Source of the DNA: an uncultured Collinsella sp.
GTDB lineage: Bacteria > Actinomycetota > Coriobacteriia > Coriobacteriales > Coriobacteriaceae
Length of the DNA: 29,446 nt
Assembly: GCA_902493915.1 (NCBI GenBank)
Contig: CABUQY010000015.1
Location: 1 to 29,446, forward strand
Direction of reading: 5' to 3'
Shown here: piece by piece, positions 23,366 to 29,446 of the stretch
How positions within the stretch are numbered: position 1 is the stretch's first letter
How the letters are laid out: every line of letters starts with the position of its first letter
Program-made: the position numbers and the translations under genes
The notes under the pieces: generated by a model
What the model saw: only the letters and a program-made list of their open reading frames with translations
What the model was told of the DNA's origin: nothing
Databases searched by the model: none

Positions 23366-24652
23366 CTATTTAAAGAATCCATCGTAATCATACATCTTGA
23401 TCTGGCCTTCGAGCTTATCGACCGTGTCGAGCACGACGCCGACCATGATGAGGATGGACGTGCCGCCAAATGCCTGGATCAGATGGTTACCCGTGAAGGA
23501 GAAGATGATCGAAGGCACGATGGCGATGAGCGCCAAAAAGACAGCGCTGGGAAGCGTGATCTTGTTGAGCGCGTTCTTGATGTAGGCCGCGGTAGCCCTA
23601 CCCGGACGCACGCCCGGAATAAAGCCGCCCTGCTTCTTAAGGTTATCGGCCGTGTCATCGGGGTTGAACACCATGGAGGTGTAGAAGTACGCGAAGAACA
23701 CGATGAGGACAACGTTAAGCACCCAGTTGAGCCAACCGGTCGAAAGCGCGGAGGCAACTGCCTGAATCCAGCCGATGCCGGGGAAGAACACGGCAATCTG
23801 AGCCGGGAAGTACAGCAGCGCCGAAGCGAAGATGATCGGCACGACACCCGCGGTGTTGACCTTGATGGGCAGGTAGGTGGTCTGGCCACCCATCATGCGA
23901 CGGCCCACGACGCGCTTAGCGTAGGAGACCGGGATGCGGCGCTGGCCGCGCTCAAGGAAAACAATCAGCGGGATAACCAGCAGGATGATGGCGCAGATGA
24001 TCACCATGGTGATGATGCCACCGGCATTGCCCTCGGTGCTGGAGAAGATAGCCTGCGGCAGACCGGCCATGATGTTCGCGAAGATGATCAGCGACATGCC
24101 ATTGCCGATACCGCGCTGGGTGATGAGCTCACCAATCCACATGATCAGCATGGCGCCCGCGGTGAGCGTACCGACGATCATGAGGTCGAAGATGATCTCG
24201 GGAGCGCCGGCGCCATTGAAGCTGATGCCGAAGCTCTTAAAGAGGAAGAGGTAACCCACGGAGTTGAGGATTGCCAGAGCCAGGGTGAGGTAACGCGAAT
24301 ACTGCGTAATCTTGGTCTGACCGACCTCGCCCTCGCGGGCAAGCTCATGCAGGGAAGGCACGACGGCCTGGAGCATCTGGAGGATGATCGAGCTGGTGAT
24401 GTAAGGCATGATGCCCAGCGAAAACACCGACACATAGCTCAACGCGCCGCCAGAGAAAAGATTCAGGAGGGCCATAGCACCTGCGGCGACCGAATTGTTA
24501 TCGGTCGAGAAAAGGCCCAGCATCCCCTGGAAGGGAATGCCGGGCACAGGAACGTGCGCACCAATGCGGTACACGACGAGCATAGCTATGGTAAAAAGAA
24601 TCTTTTCGCGCAATTCTTTGATGCGGAAAGCATTCTTAAGACCATTTAGCAC
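23366..24652 (-). CDS. secY: Protein translocase channel subunit SecY, GTG start
   Basis: SecY is the membrane pore of the general secretion system. The 428-residue protein has about ten hydrophobic segments and the hallmarks of the family: RIGAHVPVPGIP near the start, a plug region around FSGGALSYVSVFSLGIMPYITSSIILQML, GIGNGMSLIIFANI, and the cytosolic loop RRIPVSYAKRVVGRRMMGGQTTYLPIKVNTAGVVPIIFA. FIPGVRPGRATAAYI follows. The start codon is GTG (24652) within the end of rplO; the genes overlap by 7 bases (GTGCTAA), so translation is coupled. It serves as docking site for SecA, encoded at 55-2862. Confidence 0.99.
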   Translation of the reverse strand: MLNGLKNAFRIKELREKILFTIAMLVVYRIGAHVPVPGIPFQGMLGLFSTDNNSVAAGAMALLNLFSGGALSYVSVFSLGIMPYITSSIILQMLQAVVPSLHELAREGEVGQTKITQYSRYLTLALAILNSVGYLFLFKSFGISFNGAGAPEIIFDLMIVGTLTAGAMLIMWIGELITQRGIGNGMSLIIFANIMAGLPQAIFSSTEGNAGGIITMVIICAIILLVIPLIVFLERGQRRIPVSYAKRVVGRRMMGGQTTYLPIKVNTAGVVPIIFASALLYFPAQIAVFFPGIGWIQAVASALSTGWLNWVLNVVLIVFFAYFYTSMVFNPDDTADNLKKQGGFIPGVRPGRATAAYIKNALNKITLPSAVFLALIAIVPSIIFSFTGNHLIQAFGGTSILIMVGVVLDTVDKLEGQIKMYDYDGFFK

Positions 24653-25095
24653 GGCAGCTCGACCTTTCCGCCGGCGGCCTCGATCTTGGCCTGCGCAGAA
24701 GCGCTGACCTTGTCGACCTTGACCGTGAACTTCTTGGTGAGCTCACCATTGCCGAGCACCTTGACGGGCTCGAACTCGCTCTTGGTGATGCGAGCGGCCT
24801 TAAGAGCGGCACCGTCGATCACAGCGCCGTCCTCGAACTTACGCTCGAGACGCTCAACGTTAACGGCGGTGTACTCGATACGACGGGGGTTGCGGAAGCC
24901 CGGAAGCTTGGGCAGGCGCATAGCCAGCGGAGTCTGGCCACCCTCGAAGCCGGCACCCTTGGTGCCGCCAGAGCGGGAACCCTGGCCCTTCTGGCCGCGG
25001 CCAGAAGTGGTGCCGTGACCCGAAGAATTGCCACGGCCGACGCGCTTGCGGTTCTTGGTGGAACCGGGCGCGGGAGTAAGATCGTGAAGCTGCAT
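24646..25095 (-). CDS. rplO: 50S ribosomal protein uL15
   Basis: uL15 is a late-assembling large-subunit protein. The 149-residue protein has the flexible Gly/Arg-rich N-terminal arm (HDLTPAPGSTKNRKRVGRGNSSGHGTTSGRGQKGQGSRSGG) that threads into 23S rRNA, the block GGQTPLAMRLPKLPGF, and the C-terminal globular domain. It precedes secY and overlaps its start codon by 7 bases. It follows rpmD with a gap of 3 bases. Confidence 0.99.
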   Translation of the reverse strand: MQLHDLTPAPGSTKNRKRVGRGNSSGHGTTSGRGQKGQGSRSGGTKGAGFEGGQTPLAMRLPKLPGFRNPRRIEYTAVNVERLERKFEDGAVIDGAALKAARITKSEFEPVKVLGNGELTKKFTVKVDKVSASAQAKIEAAGGKVELPC

Positions 25096-25098
25096 TTG

Positions 25099-25281
25099 CT
25101 ACTCCTCTACAATCTCGACAAGGTGCTTGACCTTGAAGATCATGCCGCGGACGGACTCGTTGTCAGCAATCTCGCGAACCTCGCGGATCCTGTGGAGACC
25201 GAGGGCACGGACAGTACGGACCTGGTCCTGCTTGCAACCGTTGGTGCTGCGGACCTGCTTGATCTTGATGGTGTCAGCCAT
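25099..25281 (-). CDS. rpmD: 50S ribosomal protein uL30
   Basis: The protein has 60 residues: MADTIKIKQVRSTNGCKQDQ, then VRTVRALGLHRIREVREIADNESVRGMIFKVKHLVEIVEE, the full family pattern. AAGGAG lies 8 bases before the ATG and overlaps the end of rpsE, whose stop is 2 bases upstream, so the genes are tightly coupled. uL30 stabilises 5S-23S rRNA contacts. Confidence 0.99.
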   Translation of the reverse strand: MADTIKIKQVRSTNGCKQDQVRTVRALGLHRIREVREIADNESVRGMIFKVKHLVEIVEE

Positions 25282-25283
25282 GC

Positions 25284-25808
25284 TTAGTTCTCCTTACCGA
25301 CGAACATCTCGGAGACCGTCAGGCCACGGCGAGCCGCGACGTCCTCAGGGCTGGAGAGCTCCTTGAGGCCCTCGACGGCAGCCTTGATGATGTTGAGGCC
25401 GTTGTCGGTACCGAGGGACTTGGACAGGACGTTCTTGATGCCAGCAAGCTCGAAGAGGGGACGCACAGCGCCGCCGGCGATAACGCCGGTACCCTCGACA
25501 GCGGGCTTGATGATGATGCGGCCGGCACCAAAGTGACCGAGAACCTCGTGCGGAATGGTGCCCTGATCGGTCACCGGCACGTGGAACATGTTCTTCTTGG
25601 CATCGAGAGACGCCTTGGAGATGGCCATGGGCACCTCAGCGGACTTGCCCATGCCAACGCCGACGTTGCCCTTGCCGTCGCCAACGACGACGAGAGCGAC
25701 GAGGCTCATGCGACGACCGCCCTTGACGGTCTTCGACACGCGGTTGATGTAAACGACGCGCTCCTCGAACTCGGAGGCCTCGCGCTGCTGCTTCTGATTA
25801 CGAGCCAT
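25284..25808 (-). CDS. rpsE: 30S ribosomal protein uS5
   Basis: uS5 lies at the mRNA entry channel and influences decoding accuracy. The 174-residue protein has the double-stranded RNA-binding-like N-terminal domain (FEERVVYINRVSKTVKGGRRMSLVALVVVGDGKGNVGVGMGKSAEVPMAISKA). The C-terminal domain follows (VLGHFGAGRIIIKPAVEGTGVIAGGAVRPLFELAGIKNVLSKSLG). It follows rplR by 14 bases in the standard order. Confidence 0.99.
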   Translation of the reverse strand: MARNQKQQREASEFEERVVYINRVSKTVKGGRRMSLVALVVVGDGKGNVGVGMGKSAEVPMAISKASLDAKKNMFHVPVTDQGTIPHEVLGHFGAGRIIIKPAVEGTGVIAGGAVRPLFELAGIKNVLSKSLGTDNGLNIIKAAVEGLKELSSPEDVAARRGLTVSEMFVGKEN

Positions 25809-25822
25809 GTGCTACATACCTC

Positions 25823-26191
25823 CTAGAACTCGAGACCGGCGGCACGAGCACCGTCGGCGAGGGCCTTGACGCGGCCATGGTAGATACGGCCACCGCGATC
25901 GAAGGCGACCTTGGTGATGCCGGCCTCGATGGCGCGCTTGCCAACGAGCTGACCGACCTTCTCCGCAGCCTCCTTGTTCGAGGTGTGGGTGCCCTTGAAC
26001 TCGGCCTCGAGGGTCGAGGCAGAGACGAGCGTCAGGCTGGAACCCTTGCTGTCGTCGATGATCTGGGCATAGATGTTGGCGTTAGTACGGGTCACGCGAA
26101 GACGCGGACGCTCGGAGGTACCCGAGACCTTGCCGCGAACACGACGCTGACGACGCTTGAGGCCTTCCAGCTTCGCCTTATGCTTGTTCAT
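25823..26191 (-). CDS. rplR: 50S ribosomal protein uL18
   Basis: uL18 binds 5S rRNA and mediates its attachment to the large subunit. The 122-residue protein has RRQRRVRGKVSGTSERPRLRVTRTNANIYAQIIDD near the start and AFDRGGRIYHGRVKALADGARAAGLEF at the end, both diagnostic. The ATG has AGGAG about 7 bases upstream. The 75-base gap to rplF contains a perfect hairpin. Confidence 0.99.
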   Translation of the reverse strand: MNKHKAKLEGLKRRQRRVRGKVSGTSERPRLRVTRTNANIYAQIIDDSKGSSLTLVSASTLEAEFKGTHTSNKEAAEKVGQLVGKRAIEAGITKVAFDRGGRIYHGRVKALADGARAAGLEF

Positions 26192-26219
26192 ACGTAAACT
26201 CCTAAAAAGGTTGATCTTG

Positions 26220-26241
26220 CCAGCACCTGACGGGGTGCTGG
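26220..26241 (-). other. Intercistronic hairpin, rplF-rplR gap
   Basis: CCAGCACC (26220-26227) and GGTGCTGG (26234-26241) form a perfect 8-bp stem with a 6-base loop. On the minus strand the T-run comes only 11 bases later, so it is not a standard terminator. It may stabilise or process the mRNA, or bind a ribosomal protein. Confidence 0.5.
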
Positions 26242-26266
26242 TCTTATGCGAGTGAGTCGGTTACGA

Positions 26267-26803
26267 CTACTTGGCGGCCTTACCCAGCTTGCGGCGGATG
26301 TGCTCGCCAACGTAGTGGATACCCTTGCCCTTGTAAGGCTCGGGAGGACGATGGCCGCGGATCTCAGCGGCGATCTGACCGACCTGCTGCTTGTTGATAC
26401 CCTTGACGTTCACGTGGGTGTTGTCGGGAACCTCGAAGGTGATGCCCTCGGGAGCCTCGACGATCACGGGGTGCGAGAAGCCCAGGGAGAACTCGAGGTT
26501 CTTGCCCTTCTGCTGCACGCGGTAACCGACGCCGGCGAGCTCGAGCTTCTTCTCGAAGCCCTCGGAAACGCCAACAACCATGTTGTGGATGAGGGCACGG
26601 GTGAGGCCGTGGCGGGCACGGGTCTCACGCTCGTCGTCGGGACGGGAAACGGTGAGGACGTTGTCCTCGACGTTGATAGCGAGCTTCTCAAAGACATCGA
26701 GCTCGAGCTGGCCCTTGGGGCCCTTGACGACAACGTTGTTGCCGTTGACTGCCACTTCGACTCCGGCGGGAATCTGGACAGGCTTATTACCGATACGAGA
26801 CAC
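26267..26803 (-). CDS. rplF: 50S ribosomal protein uL6, GTG start
   Basis: uL6 lies near the GTPase centre and the sarcin-ricin loop. The 178-residue protein starts MSRIGNKPVQIPAGVEVAVNGNNVVVKGPKGQL, the standard pattern, and ends RGHRPPEPYKGKGIHYVGEHIRRKLGKAAK. The start codon is GTG with AAAGGAG 6-7 bases upstream. It follows rpsH by 33 bases. Confidence 0.99.
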   Translation of the reverse strand: MSRIGNKPVQIPAGVEVAVNGNNVVVKGPKGQLELDVFEKLAINVEDNVLTVSRPDDERETRARHGLTRALIHNMVVGVSEGFEKKLELAGVGYRVQQKGKNLEFSLGFSHPVIVEAPEGITFEVPDNTHVNVKGINKQQVGQIAAEIRGHRPPEPYKGKGIHYVGEHIRRKLGKAAK

Positions 26804-26836
26804 GGTGATCTCCTTTCCTTCTACCTACCGAGCGAA

Positions 26837-27235
26837 TTACCAGACGTAAGCGATGATCTCGCCGCCGACGTTGTGCTTGCGAGCATCGCGGTCGGTCATG
26901 ACGCCATGGCTGGTGGAAATAATGGCGGTACCAAGGCCACCGCGGACGCGGGGCATGTCGGCAACGCCGGTGTACTTACGCAGGCCCGGCTTGGAAATGC
27001 GGCGGATGCCGTTGATGACCTTAGCCTTCTTGGGACCATACTTAAGCGTGATGTGCAGAGTCTTCTGGGGAACGGTGTCCTCGACATCGTAGCCCTCGAT
27101 GTAGCCCTCCTCGTGCAGAACACGAGCGATCTCGACGAGCTTCTTGCTGCTCGGCATGGAGACCGTGGCCTTGTTCACAGAGTTAGCGTTACGGATGCGC
27201 GTAAGCATATCTGCGATCGGGTCTGTAAGGTTCAT
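26837..27235 (-). CDS. rpsH: 30S ribosomal protein uS8
   Basis: uS8 organises the central domain of 16S rRNA and in E. coli also represses the spc operon by binding its mRNA. The 132-residue protein has MNLTDPIADMLTRIRNANSVNKATVSMPSSKKLVEIARVLHEEGYI and the C-terminal GLGTAIISTSHGVMTDRDARKHNVGGEIIAYVW. AAGGAGA precedes the ATG. An unusually long 119-base gap separates it from rpsN and contains a hairpin at 27277-27299. Confidence 0.99.
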   Translation of the reverse strand: MNLTDPIADMLTRIRNANSVNKATVSMPSSKKLVEIARVLHEEGYIEGYDVEDTVPQKTLHITLKYGPKKAKVINGIRRISKPGLRKYTGVADMPRVRGGLGTAIISTSHGVMTDRDARKHNVGGEIIAYVW

Positions 27236-27276
27236 ACAGATTCTCCTTCGTTCTTGATGAACACGTGCTCTTGGTT

Positions 27277-27299
27277 CTTCGCCGCCCTTAACGGCAAAG
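27277..27299 (-). other. Intercistronic hairpin, rpsH-rpsN gap
   Basis: CTT-C-GCCG pairs with CGGC-A-AAG around CCCTTAA. It lies in the 119-base gap, the longest gap between ribosomal protein genes in the spc part of the cluster. There is no U-run on the coding side, so a regulatory or processing role is more likely than termination. Confidence 0.35.
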
Positions 27300-27354
27300 C
27301 CTTTTTAGCGCGTTTTCCCTGTTCCAAACTGATGCTTGAAACGCTGGTAGTGAC

Positions 27355-27540
27355 TTACCAGCTGGCCTTCTTAACGCCGGGAAGCTCGCCCTTGAGTGCA
27401 AGCTCGCGGAAGCAGACACGGCACAGGCCGAACTTGCGGTACACAGAGTGCGGACGGCCGCAGCGCTGGCAGCGCGTGTACTCACGAGTAGAGAACTTCT
27501 GCTTGCGATTGCACTTGACGATCATCGATGTCTTAGCCAC
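27355..27540 (-). CDS. rpsN: 30S ribosomal protein uS14, zinc-binding short form, GTG start
   Basis: This 61-residue uS14 is the short type (often called rpsZ/rpsN1) with a zinc ribbon: C24, C27, C40 and C43 in CQRCGRPH and CRVCFREL. The end GELPGVKKASW is diagnostic. The start codon is GTG at 27540, with AGGAGG 6 bases before it. The protein belongs to the head of the 30S subunit near the A site. Hairpin-containing gaps separate it from rplE (79 bases) and rpsH. Confidence 0.98.
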   Translation of the reverse strand: MAKTSMIVKCNRKQKFSTREYTRCQRCGRPHSVYRKFGLCRVCFRELALKGELPGVKKASW

Positions 27541-27574
27541 TTATATCCTCCTCACATAGAGTATTGTTCGCCCC

Positions 27575-27604
27575 AAGCGCCGCCCCCTTGTGGGAACGGC
27601 GCTT
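27575..27604 (-). other. Intercistronic hairpin, rpsN-rplE gap
   Basis: AAGCGCCG (27575-27582) and CGGCGCTT (27597-27604) form a perfect 8-bp stem, and CCC/GGG pairs can form inside it. On the minus strand no U-run follows. It begins 16 bases after the rplE stop codon. Confidence 0.5.
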
Positions 27605-27619
27605 ATAGGGCAGGTGAAC

Positions 27620-28177
27620 CTATTTCTTGAACGGGAAACCGAAGGCGTCCAGAAGGGCCTTGGCCTCCTCATCGGTGTTGGCGGTGGTCACGAAAGTGAT
27701 GTCCATACCACGCTGGTGATCGACGGAGTCGAAGTCGATCTCGGGGAAGATGAGCTGCTCGGTGACGCCCATGGAGAAGTTACCACGGCCGTCGAAGCTC
27801 TTGGCGGAGATGCCGCGGAAGTCACGGATACGGGGGATCGCGACGGAGGTCAGACGATCGAAGAACTCCCACATACGGTCGCCACGCAGGGTAACCTTGC
27901 AGCCGATCGGCATACCAGCGCGCAGGCGGAAGGTAGCGATGGACTTGCGGGCACGGGTAATCATCGGCTGCTGGCCGGTGATGGCGCGCAGGTCGCGCAC
28001 GGCACCGTCGATGGCCTTGGAATCGGTAGCGGCCTCGCCGACACCCATGTTCACGACGATCTTCTCAAACTTGGGGATCATCATGACGTTCTCGTACTGG
28101 AACTTGTCCTGAAGCTGCTGCTTGACCTCGTTGTTGTACTTGGTCTTCAGACGCGGCACATACTTCTCTTCTGCCAT
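27620..28177 (-). CDS. rplE: 50S ribosomal protein uL5
   Basis: uL5 binds 5S rRNA in the central protuberance and contacts the P-site tRNA. The 185-residue protein has PRLKTKYNNEVKQQLQDKFQYENVMMIPKFEKIVVNMGVGEAATDSKAIDGAVRDL, the block GQQPMITRARKSIATFRLRAGMPIGCKVTLRGDRMWEF, and the C-terminal FPEIDFDSVDHQRGMDITFVTTA. AAGGAG is 6 bases before the ATG. Normally rplN and rplX stand directly upstream. Here the gene is the first of the cluster, with its own likely promoter at 28315-28343, and an xdhC-like gene precedes it. Confidence 0.99.
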   Translation of the reverse strand: MAEEKYVPRLKTKYNNEVKQQLQDKFQYENVMMIPKFEKIVVNMGVGEAATDSKAIDGAVRDLRAITGQQPMITRARKSIATFRLRAGMPIGCKVTLRGDRMWEFFDRLTSVAIPRIRDFRGISAKSFDGRGNFSMGVTEQLIFPEIDFDSVDHQRGMDITFVTTANTDEEAKALLDAFGFPFKK

Positions 28178-28314
28178 TGTTCACTCCTTCTTGGGGTTTT
28201 AAGCACGGGGCGTGGCCACGATGGGTTGTCCTCGTGCCTCCTGGCTGCATCCGCGCCGCTCATGGCATTTCGCGGTTTGGACTCGACGCAGCAGGAGCCG
28301 ACAAAACAATCGGT

Positions 28315-28343
28315 ACTATACGCGCATCGGGAGCGTATTTCCA
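28315..28343 (-). promoter_or_regulatory. Probable promoter of the rplE-led ribosomal operon
   Basis: On the minus strand TATAGT (28320-28315), one mismatch from TATAAT, lies 17 bases after TGGAAA (28343-28338), a weak -35 box. The expected leader is about 130 bases and contains small dyads (CACGA/TCGTG and CGTGGCCACG at 28211-28220). It is the only convincing promoter in the 311-base gap upstream of rplE. Confidence 0.5.
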
Positions 28344-28397
28344 GAAAAACCTCGTCTGCCTGCACAACTCCACAACTCCCCCGCACAAATGGGTCCC

Positions 28398-28475
28398 AAA
28401 AAGCAGTTGCGGTGAAATAGGGACTGTTTGGCGGCCTAACAGGCTTAAACAATCCTTATTTCACCGCAACTGCTT
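28398..28475 (-). repeat. 29-bp inverted repeat with GGGAC core, also acts as xdhC terminator
   Basis: Arms at 28401-28429 and 28447-28475 are complementary at 27 of 29 positions (starting AAGCAGTTGCGGTGAAATA). GCCT-AAC-AGGC in the 17-base loop forms an inner hairpin. The left arm carries AGGGACTGTTT. On the minus strand the stem ends in CTGCTTTTT 13-90 bases after the xdhC stop, so it can terminate transcription before the rplE promoter. The layout (long arms, inner hairpin, GGGAC) matches the element at 3061-3123. Confidence 0.75.
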
Positions 28476-28488
28476 GTTGGGGATGCGA

Positions 28489-29446
28489 TTAGCGCTTGCG
28501 GGGGACGAGTTTGGTGCGGCGCAGGTGGATCATCTCGGCGGCGATAGAGATAGCGATCTCCTCGGGATCCTCTGCCTCGATGGCAACGCCGATCGGCAGG
28601 TGCAGCCCGTCGATCTGGTCCTGCGTAAAGCCCTCCTGCTCCAAGCGAGCCCGCACAAAGGCCGTCTTGCGGCGCGAGCCAAGGCAACCCAGATAGGCGG
28701 GCTTGGCGCGCATGGCCTGAATCACCACGTCGATATCGGACTTGTGGCCTGCTGTGGCCACGACCACCAAGTCGCGCGGACCGATGGGGCACTGCTCGCC
28801 CAGGTTCTTGTAGTCGACCAGACGACGGTCGTAGACACCGGGTACCCATTCGGGCGTCAGCGTGCCGGGGCGGTCGTCGCAAGCCACGACGGCAAAGCCC
28901 GCCGCCGTGAGCACGCGCGCCGTCGCGGCGCCCACGTGTCCGCAGCCAAAGATGTAGGTCAGGCCCTCGGGGCAGAGCGTCTCGATGTGCGCCGGGGGAA
29001 TCTCGGAGGCGGCGTTGGTGTAGGTGACCTTACTCCCCTCCTCCACCAGCGAAAGCTCGGGGCAGCCGGCAATGGTATGGCGCGATGTCTCGCCATGGTA
29101 CTCGACCACATCGCCCTCGAGGGCCTGAATGACAAACGGTTCAAAGTCGATGACGAAGTCGCCAATGCGTCGATACGCCAAGACGTCGGCAACCGACTGG
29201 AACAACGGCACCTGCGATACATCCAGATGCAGATAGCACAGGCAGATGGCTCCGCCGCAGATCATGCCGGTATCGGAGTTCTCGCCGCCCATGGTGTAGC
29301 GGACCAGACGCGATTTACCCCCGGCCAGCAGCTCGCGCGCCTCGTCCAGCGCAAAGAGCTCAATCTTGCCGCCGCCGATAGTGCCCGCCTGGCTACCGTC
29401 GGCAAAGACGGCCATCCAGGCGCCCACGCCGCGCGGCGACGACCCC
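28489..29446 (-). CDS. XdhC/CoxI family protein (partial, continues past the right edge)
   Basis: XdhC-type proteins bind and insert the molybdenum cofactor into xanthine dehydrogenase-like hydroxylases. The visible part has GSSPRGVGAWMAVFADGSQAGTIGGGKIELFA, the conserved N-terminal XdhC pattern, which already runs to the edge, so the true start lies outside the window. A Rossmann domain follows: LTYIFGCGHVGAATARVLTAAGFAVVACDDRP, then VVVATAGHKSDIDVV and YLGCLGSRRKTA. The C-terminal block is LHLPIGVAIEAEDPEEIAISIAAEMI. No hydroxylase subunits are visible here. The gene stands upstream of rplE on the same strand, where ribosomal genes are expected, and ends in a hairpin that could stop transcription. 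Confidence 0.88.
   Translation of the reverse strand, partial: GSSPRGVGAWMAVFADGSQAGTIGGGKIELFALDEARELLAGGKSRLVRYTMGGENSDTGMICGGAICLCYLHLDVSQVPLFQSVADVLAYRRIGDFVIDFEPFVIQALEGDVVEYHGETSRHTIAGCPELSLVEEGSKVTYTNAASEIPPAHIETLCPEGLTYIFGCGHVGAATARVLTAAGFAVVACDDRPGTLTPEWVPGVYDRRLVDYKNLGEQCPIGPRDLVVVATAGHKSDIDVVIQAMRAKPAYLGCLGSRRKTAFVRARLEQEGFTQDQIDGLHLPIGVAIEAEDPEEIAISIAAEMIHLRRTKLVPRKR

Noticed and set aside
23264..24649. 461-codon plus-strand frame opposite adk/secY, rich in His/Asp/Glu
   Set aside because: It is the complement of hydrophobic SecY codons, which gives charged residues; no independent evidence such as a ribosome binding site or homology.
26246..27559. 437-codon plus-strand frame opposite rplF/rpsH/rpsN
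   Set aside because: It crosses three ribosomal protein genes and their gaps; shadow frame.
28147..28452. Possible small gene (101 codons) replacing rplX upstream of rplE
   Set aside because: It has no L24 motif, and runs through the GGGAC palindrome, the promoter and into rplE out of frame.

Overview
The window looks like core chromosome of a high-GC, Gram-positive actinomycete of the Coriobacteriia, most likely Collinsella or a close relative. This is inferred from gene order, protein character and the style of the intergenic repeats; no database search was possible. Most of it is housekeeping. There are no rRNA or tRNA genes, no CRISPR array and no transposase gene.

Layout. (1) 1-3629, minus strand: the edge of a probable prfB, secA, and rpmE (bL31 with a long Ala/Glu-rich tail). 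(2) 3934-6646, plus strand: a small ACT-domain protein, citrate synthase and a Cof-type HAD phosphatase. (3) 6647-13218, minus strand: a second Cof-type HAD phosphatase, adenine deaminase, tyrosyl-tRNA synthetase and a U32-family protein. (4) 13381-15579, plus strand: a class A penicillin-binding protein with a low-complexity tail. (5) 15764-28177, minus strand: argR and a family 2-like glycosyltransferase gene, preceded in transcription order by a long ribosomal/secretion cluster. That cluster reads rplE-rpsN-rpsH-rplF-rplR-rpsE-rpmD-rplO-secY-adk-map-infA-rpmJ-rpsM-rpsK-rpsD-rpoA-rplQ-(terminator)-truA. (6) 28489-29446, minus strand: an xdhC-like gene running off the right edge, placed where rplX would normally precede rplE.

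How it works together. The large cluster combines translation (ribosomal proteins, IF-1), transcription (alpha subunit), protein export and maturation (SecY, with SecA at the other end of the window, and methionine aminopeptidase) and adenylate balance (Adk). Adenine deaminase and the XdhC-like protein both point to purine catabolism or salvage, but they lie 19 kb apart.

The most interesting content is between the genes. (a) A family of GGGAC/GGGGAC-centred elements lies in five gaps. Two 47-bp copies in inverted orientation bracket a HAD phosphatase gene, two distant elements share a 15-mer, and one has 29-bp arms. (b) A long hairpin in the leader of that HAD gene would bury its Shine-Dalgarno sequence. 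(c) A 29-bp symmetric dyad overlaps the probable ade promoter. (d) The spc ribosomal operon is broken between rplX and rplE. (e) A strong terminator sits directly before truA. These are the best candidates for something undescribed; I saw no new protein system.
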